From Pithys albifrons albifrons (Eukaryota; Chordata; Aves; Passeriformes; Thamnophilidae), in NCBI RefSeq assembly GCF_047495875.1, contig NC_092471.1, forward strand, positions 4,361,001 through 4,425,000: DNA of 64,000 nt. The letters run 5' to 3'. Below the pieces are notes generated by a model. That model was not told the origin of the DNA. It worked only from the letters and a program-made list of their open reading frames with translations, and did no database searches. Below are positions 1 through 13,513 of the stretch, piece by piece. Positions within the stretch are counted from its first letter, which is position 1. Each line of letters opens with the position of its first letter. The position numbers and the translations under genes are program-made.

Positions 1-3000
1 AAATGTTGCTGGTTTTGAGGACAAGGCATCATATCTGTGCTCTTTGCCAAGGAAATGATATGTGGAGTCAGCTGAGTTTTGTCTTCAAGAACAATTGAAT
101 TTCATGAGCTTAGAGAAATATTTCTGTACTCTTCCAAGAGAGCCTTGCTGGGAAATGTGCCCGGTGATTCCAGGTATGGGTTGAAAGGTGGTGTGTGGTC
201 AAAGGAGGTCTGTGAAGAGCATCCTCTTTTAGAGGAGGCTTGAGAAACTTCTAGAAAGCAATAAGAGGGGATGTGGAAGAACTTGAAAAAAAGTTTGTGT
301 TTTTATGTTGAGTTGTGATCTGGAATAAGTAGAAAAACTTATGTAGTTGCATCAGAAGCTTAAAATGATTGGGATAATTGAACTATTTAGATGATTTTGG
401 CTTGAATTTCAGTGGTGGTGTGGGCAGGGAATTCTCTGAAGGAAAGAGGAGAAAGGGCTAATGGGAAATCTCAATCACCTTGAGCAGGATGTGGTGTCCT
501 GTGACTTCCTGTAATCACAGCTTTCTTCAGTCTTTATTCTGAGATGATCTTCAGCTGCCTCTCCTGAAATGAAGAAGTCTAAGTTGAGGGGCTGATATCA
601 AAAGCACAAAGTCACTCAATTAGCACACTTCCCTCTCACCTAAAACACCATAGCCTTAATGTGGGTTTTGTTGCTTCCAACAGATTTCCCCACATTTATA
701 GGTTTTGATGCAGTGCCTCAATCTTGATTTATCATGTTGGGATAATTCCACATGAAGTGCCACGAATCACGTAATTTTCTAACACAATGGGTTTAGCACC
801 TCTCCTGCTATGATGAGTGGCTCTGTAGAGGTACCAGAGCAGCAAGGTTTGTGCCCTATTTCAAATAAAGTCTGCCCACTTGTGTGTTCTTCAGTTGGGT
901 GGAGGGCAGTGCAGGATGTTGTTTCCCTTTCTGGTAAATCCACACCAGTTTACATCATGGGCTCTTTGGAATTAATCCATGCCATGGAGACAACTGTCAG
1001 TGTCCTTAGTTTTTAAGCCTCTGTGCATATTCCTCCTTATGCTTTTTGTAGTTCTTTCCAAGGCTGAGAATATCTGTGGGGCTTTAGGCCTTAGAAACTC
1101 CTTTCCTGTTTTGAACAAGAGGGAAAAGTTACCTTCAGTTAACTTTGCTGATGTGAATGTTCTGGCTTTCCAGTGAAAGGAGAATTAACTATCTGTATTT
1201 TCCCTTTACCTATTTAAAAATTAGAGAAATAAGAACACTTTGACTTTCTGAAAGGCCTTTCAGTTTGAGTACCTTAAAGCATATCATGAAATATAAATTA
1301 TTTTCTCTTTCCATCCATTATAATCCATTTGTTGATGTGATGTGACTCAATAACTCCAGTACTATGGAGAATGTACATCATGATGGGGAGAAAAAAGCCC
1401 CTGAGACACAAGTGGAACATTTTAGGGATAGAGATGTGCATTTTGTGAAAAAGGAGGCACACACATAGGACCACACAGACATGCAAGTTTGAAAACAATA
1501 GTAATGTTAAAATAATTAACTTCCAGAGTCTTTGATAGTCTTTCAACAAATTAAAAGCTTTGACATTCAAATGATGTTTTTGTCCTCATAAAATGTTAGA
1601 ATAAAACCCCAGGGCTGTATTGACAGTAAACTGGGGTTGCATTGTAAGTGCTTGTTTGATTGCAGCAAACACCAGCATGTTATTGACAGAACAGTTTTTC
1701 TTCAGGTGAAGGTTCACCTTCGTCTAGAAGTTTATAGGACTTAGTTTTATATGGTAACTTTTCTCTTTTATAAATATAGTTTGATATTTTACTCAGGGTA
1801 TTTTCTAGCCTATCAATTTTATACTTTTCTTTTGGATTGCATGTTGCTAATGCATTGTAATTTCTCCAAAATGCTGTGCAGGAAGGGACCTATTGCTCAG
1901 TGGTTTTCTGTATAAAATACTACCCTTCCACTTCAGGTGCTGCATTTTGCATTTAGTTTGAAATCCCTGTGAGATACATTGAACTGCTGGAAACAATTTG
2001 GGAACCTTGTGAAGCACAATACCAAAGCCCATGGATAGTGTAATAGGTGGGAATTTTAGCTTTTTTTTGTTTAGGTCTCTCAAAATGCAGTGTCAGAGCT
2101 AAGGTGCCTTCTATTGAACTGGATCAGAAGTGGTTTTAGACTCTGAATTTAAAACTCTGATGAAATTGTTTCATAGGAAAATGTGATACCTACTCTTAAT
2201 TCACTTCAGGGGTTCTTTTAGACCTCAGACACCCACATGATGAAGTAATTAAAATAAACTTGAGATTTTAATGTACATGTCTGTAAACATCAATAGCTAA
2301 AAATCTGTATAGATGTGAAGAATAATTGCATTAAAACTAACAAGGTTTCTGATATAAAGATGTTTAACCATTTGTGGACTAGTTCTCCTCAGTGCATTTG
2401 ATTGTCCTCTAAGTAGCTGAGAGAGACTCAAAGACAAAAGAACTGAATAATTCCTGAGCAGTTACAGGCTTTGTAGTCTGCCCAGGTTCTCCCAGTGAGA
2501 AGGGAAGGATGTTGCTTTTGGTTCATGGCACAAGCTATTTTCTTAAATATGATTTTGGATTATCCTGTAGCTAGATGTGTTCAGAATTAACCCTTTGGAA
2601 TCTTTCTGCATATCATGTCCTATTAGGAATGTGAATTCTTTCAGCTTTTCTGCCAGCTTTTTTTTTTTTTAAATTTAAGGATCATTCTCTCTAGTATGTA
2701 TTTAAAATGCTTAAACTGCAACTAATCTCAGTCTAATGTAAGCTGAAACTTCTTTAGAGCATTTTAGTACTTCATTTTTTTCTCTTTGAGTAACAGCATG
2801 AATACACATGCACAGTCATGGACATGAAGATGAGTCTCAGATAACAGAAACAGACAGATATATATACGAAATAAATATCATTTTGTATCATTTATCACAG
2901 AATTTCTGATCTCAGTGAATGAGATGGAGCAACCTGAGTGAGCTCAGCCTTGAAGGTACCTAAGGCTGACCATGGTCAGCCAGGCAGCCCAGTGAGTTGG

Positions 3001-4830
3001 CTGATGAACAGTGTTGTGTTGAATAACAGCTAGACTTAGAGCAAAAGCAAATTCCTGATTTCATCTAAACAGAAATCAAAGCCTCATTTAGTGGTGCAAC
3101 AATTTTTGCAAGGCAATTCCTATACTTATTCCCACTTCAGTGTTATTATTATACGGTGCAGAGATTCACAGGAACAATTCTGAAAGTACCACTGTGGAGA
3201 TTTGAAACTGAATAAATCTCTGAAAAAAGAAATCATATTCACTTTATCATTTAGTATTTATATTAGCTCTGCTACTTTGCTGGAGACAAATGAAGGGGAT
3301 GACTTATTAGATAAAAATTGCTTGCACATACTGTAATTGCAGTAGGTTAAGAACCCATAAGTACTATCCCAAATAACGAAAAGAAAATGTAACCTCATGA
3401 ACTCCTGTCCATACTTGGTATTTTCTTATATGCTGAAATTGTAAATTTCAATCTTATTTTTGTTATTTTGTGTCAGGATTTCTATCTAAGACGTGTATAT
3501 TCTGTATGGGAGCACGCAAGAGCAGTGAAACAGGAAGCTCAGTAAACAATTTTTTATTAACTGTGGCATCTGGCAGCTCACTCTGTACCGAAGTCATCCA
3601 TGGTATTTGCAATCCATTTTATGAAAAGCAGTGCAGTTTGAGGTGCTTAATAACCTGCATGGCTTCCTCTGAGCTGAATTACACACTGAAATATTGTAAT
3701 TGTGCTGGCAGTGTGAACTACAAATACATGTGAAATCTTTTTTCCTGATTTTAAATATGCTTGACTATATCAAACCCCCTCCTGTTTAGTGAGAAATGTG
3801 AACTTGAAATCTGGAAAACTGAATTCTTACTTTTGTGTCTCATTTACTAAACCAAAGCCAGGTTTTTGGGGTATGATTTTACTCATAATAAAGTTATGCC
3901 ACTATTAACCTCCCAAGGGAGGCTCCAGATCCTACAGTTGTGTGCACAGACCAGTAGCATCATGTTTTCCTCTCCATATTCCATGGGGGTGTTTTCTGGA
4001 GTAATTTTTTAACTACTTCCAAAATATTAATTCTACCTTCTGCAGCAACATTAACAACAACTGCTGGATTGTGAACTCCTAGAAAAGCAGTAGAATGTAA
4101 CAATATTAAGTCCTTCAAATGATGCCAATGAGTAGAGTGATAATGAGCAAACCACTTCTACGTTCATTAATTGCAGAAGAGTATATTTTTTGTTACAGAA
4201 CTGATTTTTGTGGGAGCAGCTCATAATGTGATTCAAGTGTGAAGGTTCATTTGTATTAAATATGACAAAATTATGTATAAAGCAGTTATATGAATCACCA
4301 TTCAAGGTTTTATAGCTTTTTGACTTCCAATCAAAACTGTACTGGTACTGCTAAATGATGGAGACTGACCTTCTGTTGTACCCCCCTTAGCAATGTGGCT
4401 TTGGAGCTTTGTGCTTGCAGCTGAGTGGGAATATAAGTGTATTTCAAATCAGGAAAGAAACCCAACATTGATGGTCTTGCAGTGAATGAAATAGCAACAT
4501 ATTAATGATGAAAAGAAAATCAAAGGCACTGCCTGTGTGAGCTGAGTTCTGTGGGACTGAAAGCATAAATAGTTTCAAAATCGGTGTGTAAAATCCATAC
4601 TGGGAATAGGAGGACAAAGTCAGACTCAATGGGTGAATAATACTAGTTTTACTACCTGTTTGATAGGGAGAACTTAGTGGGATTTTTTTATATTTGCGAC
4701 TACTATTTTAATTTTCATTTCCTTTTTTCTACTTCTAAAAGAGTCTGTGCAGCCCCATATTCTCATTTATTGAATCTGCAAGTGGATGGAGAGTTCTTCC
4801 CTTACCAGAAAAGATTTAAACCCCCCAAAC
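1..4830. other. Non-coding AT-rich stretch
   Basis: No gene recognised. Open frames here are short (90 codons or less), scattered over both strands, and lack convincing splice signals or family resemblance. The stretch holds A/T-rich unique sequence, a T run near 2661 and an 18-bp perfect palindrome at 2964-2981, listed separately. It reads as intergenic or intronic DNA. Confidence 0.6.
2964..2981. repeat. Perfect 18-bp palindrome
   Basis: The sequence ggctgaccatggtcagcc equals its own reverse complement over all 18 bases, centred on an NcoI-type CCATGG. The flanking bases (A on both sides) do not extend it. It could be a dyad protein-binding site or chance. The half-site GGCTGACC is not one I can assign to a factor with confidence. 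Confidence 0.9.
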
Positions 4831-4833
4831 TTA

Positions 4834-4856
4834 ACACACACACACACCCTCCCCCC
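4834..4856. repeat. (AC)n microsatellite with C-rich end
   Basis: About seven AC units run from 4834 to 4847 and are followed directly by a C-rich tract with a single T to 4856. It is a simple repeat, probably length-polymorphic. Confidence 0.9.
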
Positions 4857-6610
4857 TGAACTCTACTGGCTTTGATCTCATTATCATCACTTGAGGAAGG
4901 CTCTGCTAAGGGCTGCCACACACTGATGGTTTATTTTGCAGCTCCCTTGGAATTCAGCACAAGACTTACAAAGCATAAGGGGTGCCAATCCTTTGGAATG
5001 CTCATGCTTTGCTGCATGGAAGGGAACTGCTCCCCACTGGGAATGCTGCTTTACCCATGCAAGGGAGCACCTGAAGGCAGAAGGTACAAATCTAATCAAA
5101 TAAAAAGAGCTTTGGCATTGTACATGCAAGTGGAGACCCTGCAGAGCTGCCTGTCTGAGCTCAGCCTTCCTCGATGTGCTGGAATCATCTGGAAAGGGCT
5201 GAAGTGGCAAATCAGCCACTTTCCCTCATTTCTAGCTAAGAGAAATTTGTCTGGATGGCTAGTAACTCTCTCTGCTTATGAATGAGAGCTTTTGAGTTAA
5301 ATGCATCACTCCTGATAAGAAAAAGAAGATTAGGAGACAATGACATCTGCTGGCTTTGGGAAGAGAAGGCATCACACCAGCACATCCTGATGTGGCTCAT
5401 GAGGGCTTTGCTATCTGGCTTCAATTTGACTATTCCACGAAGCTGTGAACCAATGAACCTGTAAAACAACATTAAAAAGGTCCTTGGGCTGAGTGTTGCT
5501 GTCAGGAACACCAGGCACCTTGGGAAGGAGGGTGGCTGCTCCCTGCTGCTGGGTCTGGGCAGGAGGGCATTGCAGAGAGAGGGAAAGTCCTGACCAGCAG
5601 CTCAGTGGTAGGAGCTTCTTTTCTGAGGGCATTGTCAGAAAATGTCCTGAAAGACACTTCTGGTTCACTTACTTCTTGATTTGGATAAGAATCCTTGGAG
5701 AAATACTGTCCTGTAAAACCAGAAAAGAAGAACTACCATTTTTTGTTTGTTCTGTTCTTTCCTTGGGGTGATGGGACAGATCCCTTTGCAGATGTTTCCC
5801 TTGGAACTCTCAGTTTGCACTGTGCTACAGGCAATATACAGCCTTTTCCATCTGGTGATGTCAGAAATCTTAAAAAAAAAAGGCATAAATTCTACCTGTC
5901 TTTTTTTCCCCCAAAGTAAGGAACATCTTATCCAACATTTCCAGCTTCATTTGTTTGGGGATCATAAGACTGGATTGAAAATCATAACATTTGCATTGAA
6001 TATTTTAGGAAGATTTTTCTGCATTTGCTTTACAGCTTTGATTAGGATTCATATCCTAAATCCTTCTGCAATCTCTTAAATCTCCAAGTGTCATGTAATC
6101 ACATCCCTCTAGCAGCAGAGATCTAAGGAAAATATTAAATAGGAGGTGTTACGAATTAAAAATCAGGATTTTTAGCATTTGGGAGCCTTTTTAGCAGTGT
6201 AGGCACCTGGAGGAAATGGAGGCACTGTTTTCCCAGAGATTTCTTTGGGGGCCCAAAAGCCAAATGAAAATACCAAAAAGAAAGCTTTGACTTGCACCTG
6301 GTCTTGCTACAGTGGCTCTCAATGCTTCTCCAGAACAGGGAGTTAGAGAGAGATGCTTCAACAGTTTGGCTGCAGTAAAAGAACATCCCAATGTCTGTGT
6401 GGCTTCTGATTTGATCACTCAGACTCAGTACGAAGGGAAAGTCGATTACAATACAGGCAGGAGACTCCAAGTACTTATTACTGAGTCTGTGTTGTCCATT
6501 TTCTGTTCATCTTTATTATAGCTTGTTTCTTGCCTTCTACCACTTACCCTCAGCTCTGGAGTTTGACTTCCCTGATAACTGCTCCAAGTCAGCCTGCTGG
6601 CTTTTCTTTG
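4857..6610. other. Non-coding stretch, slightly GC-richer
   Basis: No gene recognised. The plus-strand frame at 4872-5285 (137 codons) is the longest here, but it overlaps open frames on the other strand and resembles no known protein. It has no clear splice sites or upstream promoter. The sequence around 5480-5620 is GC-richer and may be an unrecognised old repeat. Confidence 0.5.
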
Positions 6611-6658
6611 CTTTTTTTTTTTTTTTTTTTTTTCTTTTTTTATTTTTATTATTTTTTC
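6611..6658. repeat. Poly(T) / T-rich tract
   Basis: An uninterrupted run of 22 T at 6612-6633 is followed by T-rich sequence broken by C and A to about 6657. It may be a reversed poly(A) tail or a plain homopolymer expansion. No retrocopy is recognisable on either side. Confidence 0.85.
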
Positions 6659-7139
6659 TGATTATCCTTCAAATGTTTTTTTGTCAATCTGCTTCTCCTG
6701 TCCTTACCCGTGGACTGGAAGGAAAAATGTTCTCACCAGGATATAATAACATAGATTTGAAGTCCAGTGGGTGTATTAGGATTATGGTTTCACTTTGCAA
6801 GCAATTGCACTGTCATTGTGGTGCTTTTGTATGGGAAATATAATTTACTTATTTCCAAGGTGGGGAGTGTAAATGTACCTGTGTGTCAGTCAGCTGTCAT
6901 CCACCTTCCTCTGCAGTAGTTCTTGCTTTTGGTTTTGTTCTTTCTGGGGTTTCTGTTGTTGTGGTTCTTGTAGTTCTTTTCTCTAAATCAAACCTGGTCA
7001 CCTAGTTGGCACATTGTAGCTGGATTTGTACAAGAAACATGTTGAAGTATCACAAAAGGGAATCAAAAAAGATGAAAGCTCTCTGGACACAAATACTTTA
7101 AAATCTCCTCTGTAGACAAAAAGAAAAATACCCCAAACT
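6659..7139. other. Non-coding stretch
   Basis: Nothing recognised. Ordinary AT-rich sequence with short G/T-rich patches around 6930-6980. No repeat family or splice-bounded open frame was seen. Confidence 0.5.
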
Positions 7140-7390
7140 TAATATTCACAGCATGCCTCGTAGAGCTGCATTATATATTGTTGCCACGTCAGTTTGTAAT
7201 GTTGGTACACGGCTTCAGAGCCTTGCTTGGATTTGTAATTACATTTAAATAATTTAACTCCATTACCCCACAATGTCTCGTGGAAATGTATGATTCTTTA
7301 GGAAGACTTTTCCTTTCAGACTGATCTAATGACTTCAGAAAATGCCGATGCTATTAATGCTTGTTAACTATTGATATGCAAAAAAACCCC
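7140..7390. promoter_or_regulatory. Candidate conserved non-coding element
   Basis: This AT-rich block keeps five CpG dinucleotides between 7141 and 7380, although CpG is rare in the flanks. It contains a perfect palindrome tgtaattaca at 7234-7243, whose TAATTA core is a classic homeodomain site, next to further AT-rich sites and a GTTAAC-containing stretch near 7365. CpG retention plus clustered homeodomain-type sites is typical of vertebrate developmental enhancers. This is inference, since conservation cannot be measured from one sequence. Confidence 0.3.
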
Positions 7391-8757
7391 AAACTTTTAG
7401 GAGTGCAGTGGAAGACTAATAAATATACTCATTTTTGAGGATATTTTTCAGACCTATTTCATAACTCATCGTTTGATTTGTGTCCTGTGGCAGACAGACT
7501 TAATAGCTTGGCTGGTTGTATTTTACAGATCAAAGGTAGCTTTTATCAAAATCAGGCTAAAAAGGATCCAGCTGATGAGTGGTTGAAGCCATCCAGTGAA
7601 ATACAGTAATTGTTCTGCAATAATGCAATGTCCAGCTATTTCTTGGATGGCAGCAAGTTTTCTTGGACTGCAACAGGACTGTGTTCACATGTTGCTGAAA
7701 AAGTAGAGTACACACAGTAGATTTTTTGGTGTAGGTTTAATGATAATTTACGTTGGACATGTAAAGTATAGCATAGCTTTGTAACTGCTAAAATTTATCT
7801 CACATTTCACTTTGTACAAAGGCTCTAAAGGGCTTTTCTTGTATTCTGATGGGGGTTTTTTGGCTTTAGTTAAGTTTTGTTTGGGTTTGCTCTTTGTTCT
7901 TTTTTTGTTGTTGTTGAGAAGGCTCTATCCCGAGTTGTGAGTATAAAACACTCCATCTCTGTTGCAGAATGGGACACCAGAGAAGTTTTTCACATCATAA
8001 AAATGTACACTGGTGACAAAGTGCACTTCCTTTTTTTTTTTGTTCAGGGTAAATGAGCCTGTTTACAGGCTCACAGGAGGAACTAAATAGCAAATAACAT
8101 GATAAGCACGTTCTTTTTCTCAGTAACACCAGTGAGTCCATCCTCAGCCCCACCATGGAACAATTTATGGAGAGCTACAGTCATTTATCAGACACTTGGT
8201 AAATCTGTTGCACCTTCTTGTCCTTGAGCTGCTGATTCACTTCTTGCTGTCAGTCCAGGAAATGGGCACAGGACTGCTGTCTCTCTGGTTTCATCTCCAA
8301 GGTTCAACTCGTGGGTATTTGGCTTTTTACTTTCCCTTTTTCCAAGTTATTTATTCATTTCCATCAAGTTTACCTTCCCTCTCCCAATCCTTTATCTCTC
8401 TTTATTCTTTCATTTTGTTTTCATTTCCTTTTCTTAAGTCTTTTGAATGTTTCCCACTCTTTTTCTTCATTTCCCATGAGGGAATTCCTGTGATGCTCTC
8501 AGGTTTGCAGTGCTCCATGTGGATAATGTGCTCTGGCACCACAGTAGCAGCTTTCTGTATCCCCTACATCCCTCCCACCAGCACTGACAGGCTCAGATCT
8601 GTGTAAATGTAGGGAAAAAAACCAACCAAACAAAAAAAACCAAAACAGAAAGTGTCTGGATCAGGTTTTCTGGTCCATTTATCACAATGCAGATTTCCCT
8701 CTTAAGAGGCTTTTGTGGAACAGGGAGAAAAAAAAGTCAGGAATATATGAAGCTAAG

Positions 8758-8812
8758 TGGGTTTGGTTTTGTTGGGTTTTTTCTTTTCTTTTCTTGGTAT
8801 TTATTTTTTTTC
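8758..8812. repeat. T/G-rich simple sequence with (TTTTC)n
   Basis: G/T-rich sequence passes into about three TTTTC units at 8777-8795 and then a T run. Low-complexity DNA. Similar T/G-rich tracts recur at 18119, 19774 and 31112. Confidence 0.75.
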
Positions 8813-9250
8813 CTAATTTTTGAACTAGTGGTGAAATTATTGGATTAATAGGATGGGCTTGACTGAAAAACCCTGAAGGGTTGTTTTTTAACCATGTTCC
8901 TTTAAATATTTCTCTGTAAACTACTTGGAGGTTTTGTTGTTTTTAAGCTGAAAGGCAACCATCTAAATTACTGACTTTGTATTTCCCTGCTGAACTAAAT
9001 GCTTTAATCTGCTTTAATATAATCAATAACAGAAATACACTCTGATTTGGACAAAACCAGATGATTAAGTGTTTTTGGAAAATGAGGACAAATAGCCATC
9101 TCTCCCTGTTGTCAAACACATTCCTTTGTTTGATTGAAAGTGCAGATATTTTCATTGTACGTTAGTTGTGCTACTTAATGAAATGGACCTATTGCTACTG
9201 CCCAAAACTACATATAAATTACATATTGTTATAGTTGCTATGGCAAATAA

Positions 9251-9270
9251 TTACCATTATTTAATGGTAA
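9251..9270. repeat. Short inverted repeat, 8-bp arms
   Basis: ttaccatt at 9251-9258 and aatggtaa at 9263-9270 are exact reverse complements separated by four bases. The surrounding sequence (9160-9480) is very AT-rich with further ATTA-like words. It may be a dyad binding site or chance. Confidence 0.8.
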
Positions 9271-12200
9271 CTTATGAAACCATTAAGTGTCAAGGCAAAT
9301 GTAGTTGCTAAAATGCAAAGTGCTATTTCTCTGTGGAATATATTTAATAACAGAACTATATTATTTTTTCTTAATTGTCTGGCTTCATATTTGCTTTGAG
9401 TTGTGTACTGCTGAAATATTCCTGGGTATACAAGGAGGCAGCTTGATTTGGACACGTAATGCACCTGTATATACTCTCTGGTCCTGGTTCTTGTATTTCC
9501 AGTTTTAAAGATGTTCTCCAGCTTTCTCTCTCGCTCATCTGTTGGTGTTAAGAAACTGTGCCATTACCTTCTCATAAGTGAGCCCTACACTGCTCCAGGC
9601 TTGTCTAACTGGGCTTCACCTTAGTAGGGTTTTACCCTTTAATATCACAGGGATTTGGATATTTCTCATAAATGACATTCTGGGTTACAGCCACGAAGAT
9701 ATTACTGAGGGAACTGCTTGATACTGACCTCTTAAAAAGGAACATTTTCTACCATGCACAAATCATTCGGGTTTGTTCATGGAAAACAACAAACAGGCCT
9801 CCTGCAGCAATTTTCTAGCTAAAAGGGAATCATTGTAGTTTACTCAGAGGGGATCAGATGCAACCACATGGGTAAGTATAAGTAGAAACACTGAAAGTTC
9901 AATATATTGCAGCAGAAGAGATGGAAGTAAATCGTAGGTTTATATTACACTGTCAAACCCAGTAGTAATTTTAGGATTAATTTGCTTCCCTGTTATTGAT
10001 ACACATCACTTTTCCCCTTGAGCTGACTTGAGCCAAGTCAAACCCTGTTTGTTTCTTGCCTCTTCTCTCTCTCCATCAACATTTGAAAGATGTCTAATAC
10101 ATACAGAAATCTGGAGCTGGGTGTTATTTAAATAAAGGATTGATCCAGGGCATTGTTTACAAATAAATGGTAGAGGGAATAATTCCAGTTTTTGCACAGC
10201 TCTAACAAACGTGGGGAAATTGAGATGAGAACTCAGTGTGTTTTTGAGTGTGTCATTCAGTGTTGTTCCTCCTCGACAAAGGATTTGCTTGCAAGAAATT
10301 GCTGTGGTCAAGGTCAGTGTTTTGTTTTATCAAGTCCTGTTAGGTTCATGACTAAACTTCTCTGTAAAAGTCTGGTGTTAGCAGTGGATAAACTCCTTTG
10401 TGTTGAAGATGATCCCACTTTGCCATAGGGACCATACAGAGTCCAGCCAGCTTGGAATGCACACTCTGTCACTTGCAGTGTCACTGCTGTGGCTTCTCTA
10501 GGTTGACTTCTGTTCTCAGGGAGCTGGACAGAATTGGTGTATATAGGGGTTTTTCATATCTCAGATATCTGAAGGGAAGAAGAGGGAAAACTGTGAGGAA
10601 GTGTGACATTTAACACAAAGTAACCTCATCAGTTAAAGAGCTTAGATTTGGCAAAGATTAGTATTTACAGCATGTAAATAAAATTATTAATTACATAAGA
10701 TATTGTTTACTAAGATTCTTAAGCCTTCTGCTTCAGGGTGTAAACTAATTAGTAGGCAGTGCTGAAAAAGATAGGAGTTCATGAAAAGACTGTGGATGAA
10801 CACAATGAGAGCTGCCATGTGATATTAGCAGATCAGCACAGACATCATTGGCTCCTGATGGGAGGTTGTACATGCAAAAAAAGCTGGTAGAAATAGTCCT
10901 AATCTACTGAACAGCTGAAGTGGGGATGACAGCAGCCCTTCAAGGGGAAGGAAAGCTTGGGAAATCTGATTGAACTTGCTTTAAAAGTGACATCTGTAAG
11001 AATGGGTGATAATTAAATGTATACCTTAAATAGACCTTTCTGAGCTTAGACAACTCCATAAATGTTTTAGGCACAGGCAGCGCATTCATCTTTCTGAAAT
11101 GTGTAAAGCTTCCTAGTTTTTCATTCAGCAGAAAAATGGCTTTGAAGAGCCTTGTGCAAGGGAGTGGTTAAATCAGGGCTGACTCTGCCATTGCCCCTCG
11201 GCCCTGGCAGGTTCTGTGCTCTGGTGGGTAACAAGGTTTAGGAACGGGCAGCAGCCAACAGAGGTCAGATCCCTGGGACAACTCACCTTCTTCCTATGAG
11301 CCAATAAAAAGCCAAATAACCCCTGGCAGCACAGTGCTGCATCATGAGCAGGACCCATTTCTTACAGGTTGACTTTGCCATCCAGAACCCTGTGCTGCTT
11401 TAGCTGCCTCAGTCCTCTTTGCTCATCCACAGCCTGAAGGATTCACTGGCTGTTGGAGTAGAAGGCCAGGCTCATGACCCCAGTACACTTAATCTTCCTT
11501 GTCCTGCTCACCAGAGTCTTGTCATGGAGAGCAGTTCTGCTCTTTGTCTGGGATGTGCTCAGAGCCCACTGCAGAGCCTCGATAGTTATCTGTGCTCCCA
11601 GAGCTTCATCAGGAGCTCACGGGTGTGATGAGAGTAAAGGCAAAGATATGCCAGTGTCAAACTAATTAAAAATCTTATCATCATGATGTCAGTTTGGTGA
11701 TTGAATTCACAAAGCCATGAGGCGTCTGTGTAATTCTGTGTGTATTTGTGGAGATGTTTGTTCAGAATGAGTGTGTGTTAATCCTGGAGTGGAAAACAAG
11801 CCTGGCAGAAATGGGAAACTACAAAGTTACTTTGGGCTACAGACAGGATAATGTTGTGATTAAATGTGTAAAGAACCTGTGCAGTTATGGGTAGTTCCCA
11901 GCACATGATTTCTTAAAATGGGACAGAAATGTTTTTTCTGCACCCATGCAAATCAGGGGATTTAAAGATTGGTTCTCTACTTCTGTTTATTCTGGTCCTG
12001 TAACAGCAGGGAAACTCAGTAGACAGTTTAGCTCAGGCTGGTTAAGTAATGACTGCTGCTTTTCTGGGTACAGAATGTTGGGATCAAAGCTCCAGACAGA
12101 TGCAGGTTTCAGGACTCCGGATGTGATAGTGGGAAATGATAGCAGGAGAACAACCTCATTCCTGCCTTTGTCAAGCATTCTAGACACCAAATGGATGGTG

Positions 12201-12642
12201 GGGTGGTGTGCAGTGTGATCATCTGTGAGCTGCTGGATGACTTCACAGCTAACTAGGGTTGAGATGAGTGTAAAGGTTATTAAAGGACACTGTGAAGCAG
12301 CATAAACTTAGAGCAGCTTCCTTCAATGTAGTATAAAAAATGAGAGTTGTTTGGCTTTGAGATTCCAGGAGTGATAGTGAAACATGTAGAAAGATGGCAC
12401 ATTGTGTTGCCATTGCACAGCATTATCTTTGAGCTCTGTTCTTTCTAGCCTGTCTCACTAATTCTTTTCCTGAAGTATAAGATCATTAGAAGTTACACTA
12501 AGTGAATCATTTTTCTATTTCTTTGTGTTGAAGTCATGGATTGATGATATTCTCACTCATGTGTGAAGCTTGCTTACCATTATTTTAATTTATTTTTCTA
12601 ATTGTGTTGTTGTTTTGTTAAATAATTGGTATAATAAGGTTT

Positions 12643-12656
12643 TGCAAGGCCTTGCA
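12643..12656. repeat. Perfect 14-bp palindrome
   Basis: tgcaaggccttgca equals its own reverse complement. It stands alone in AT-rich DNA with no further pairing outside. Function unknown. Confidence 0.85.
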
Positions 12657-13499
12657 GATGAATGAGAAGCACACAATGGTATATGTGATACATGATTTTT
12701 GAAATTTTCTGGCCCAGGCTTTCAACAATCATAATTTTCTAAGTAGGGAGTGGGTGAACACAGTCTTGAAATCCCAACTGCACATTTGTCTGTTTATGTA
12801 ATTTGCTGCTAATTGAGATTGCCTACTTTTGTCAATAGGCTCTTAGCTTGTGAAATGGTGGCTTGGATTCTGTTGCTCTATTCTCTTTCTGCCACTGGTT
12901 CTCATTTTTCCCTTTGGCAAATGTCTTCTGGTGAGTCAGCGACTTTATTTTGGTAAGAGTTCTCTGGGTGGCTATTTTTTTTTTGCATGATTGAAACCAG
13001 TGCAAGAAGTAGTGGTAACAAAGTGGAAGAAAACTCATAATTATAATTTACTGTGATTGAGGAACCCTCAAGCACAGGCTGCAGTTAAACCCCATCACAT
13101 CTGCAGTCAGCAAAAAAAGGCTTAATAAGAAATTAAAAGTGTTGCAATGATTCCAAACTTCATATTCCCATGGAACTATAAACTTATGCTCCTCCAACAT
13201 CCAGAAGGAGATACCAAGGTGCAAAATTAGTAAAATTATGTTAATCTCAGTTGGCACTTAAATGTCCACTGAAGTTTGGTTAACTAGACACTCTCATTTC
13301 AGCTACTCATGGGCTTTCAGTTAAGTCCTTTGCAAGTGCTTTATTTAGATGTGGATTTTTTTTTCCATCAAGCATTCAAGCAGAATTTGGACTATAACTC
13401 CTACAATTGCAGCAGATTTCGCAGTCTGTACTTCTTACTGGAGGGAAATGGAGTGATTTTCTTCATGTGTTGCCTGTATGAATTAGCTTATGTTTGCTA

Positions 13500-13513
13500 A
13501 TTAGTGCACTAAT
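13500..13513. repeat. Perfect 14-bp palindrome with ATTA half-sites
   Basis: attagtgcactaat is self-complementary. It lies within a run of TAAT/ATTA words at about 13490-13530, so each arm carries a homeodomain-type core. It could be a dyad regulatory site; evidence is sequence pattern only. Confidence 0.8.

Larger units (their letters stand above)
7391..13499. other. Long non-coding stretch
   Basis: No gene recognised over about 6 kb. Contents include T-rich and (TTTTC)n-like sequence at 8758-8812, an 8-bp inverted repeat at 9251-9270, a 14-bp palindrome at 12643-12656, and a GC-richer segment at about 11150-11640 without recognisable family. Open frames of up to 136 codons (8196-8606) are low-complexity (F/S/L-rich, from T-rich DNA) and are not credible proteins. 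Confidence 0.55.

Noticed and set aside
4872..5285. 137-codon plus-strand open frame
   Set aside because: An overlapping minus-strand frame is nearly as long, and the composition looks random.
8196..8606. 136-codon frame resembling a membrane protein
   Set aside because: F/S/L richness comes from T-rich low-complexity DNA, not from a real transmembrane protein.
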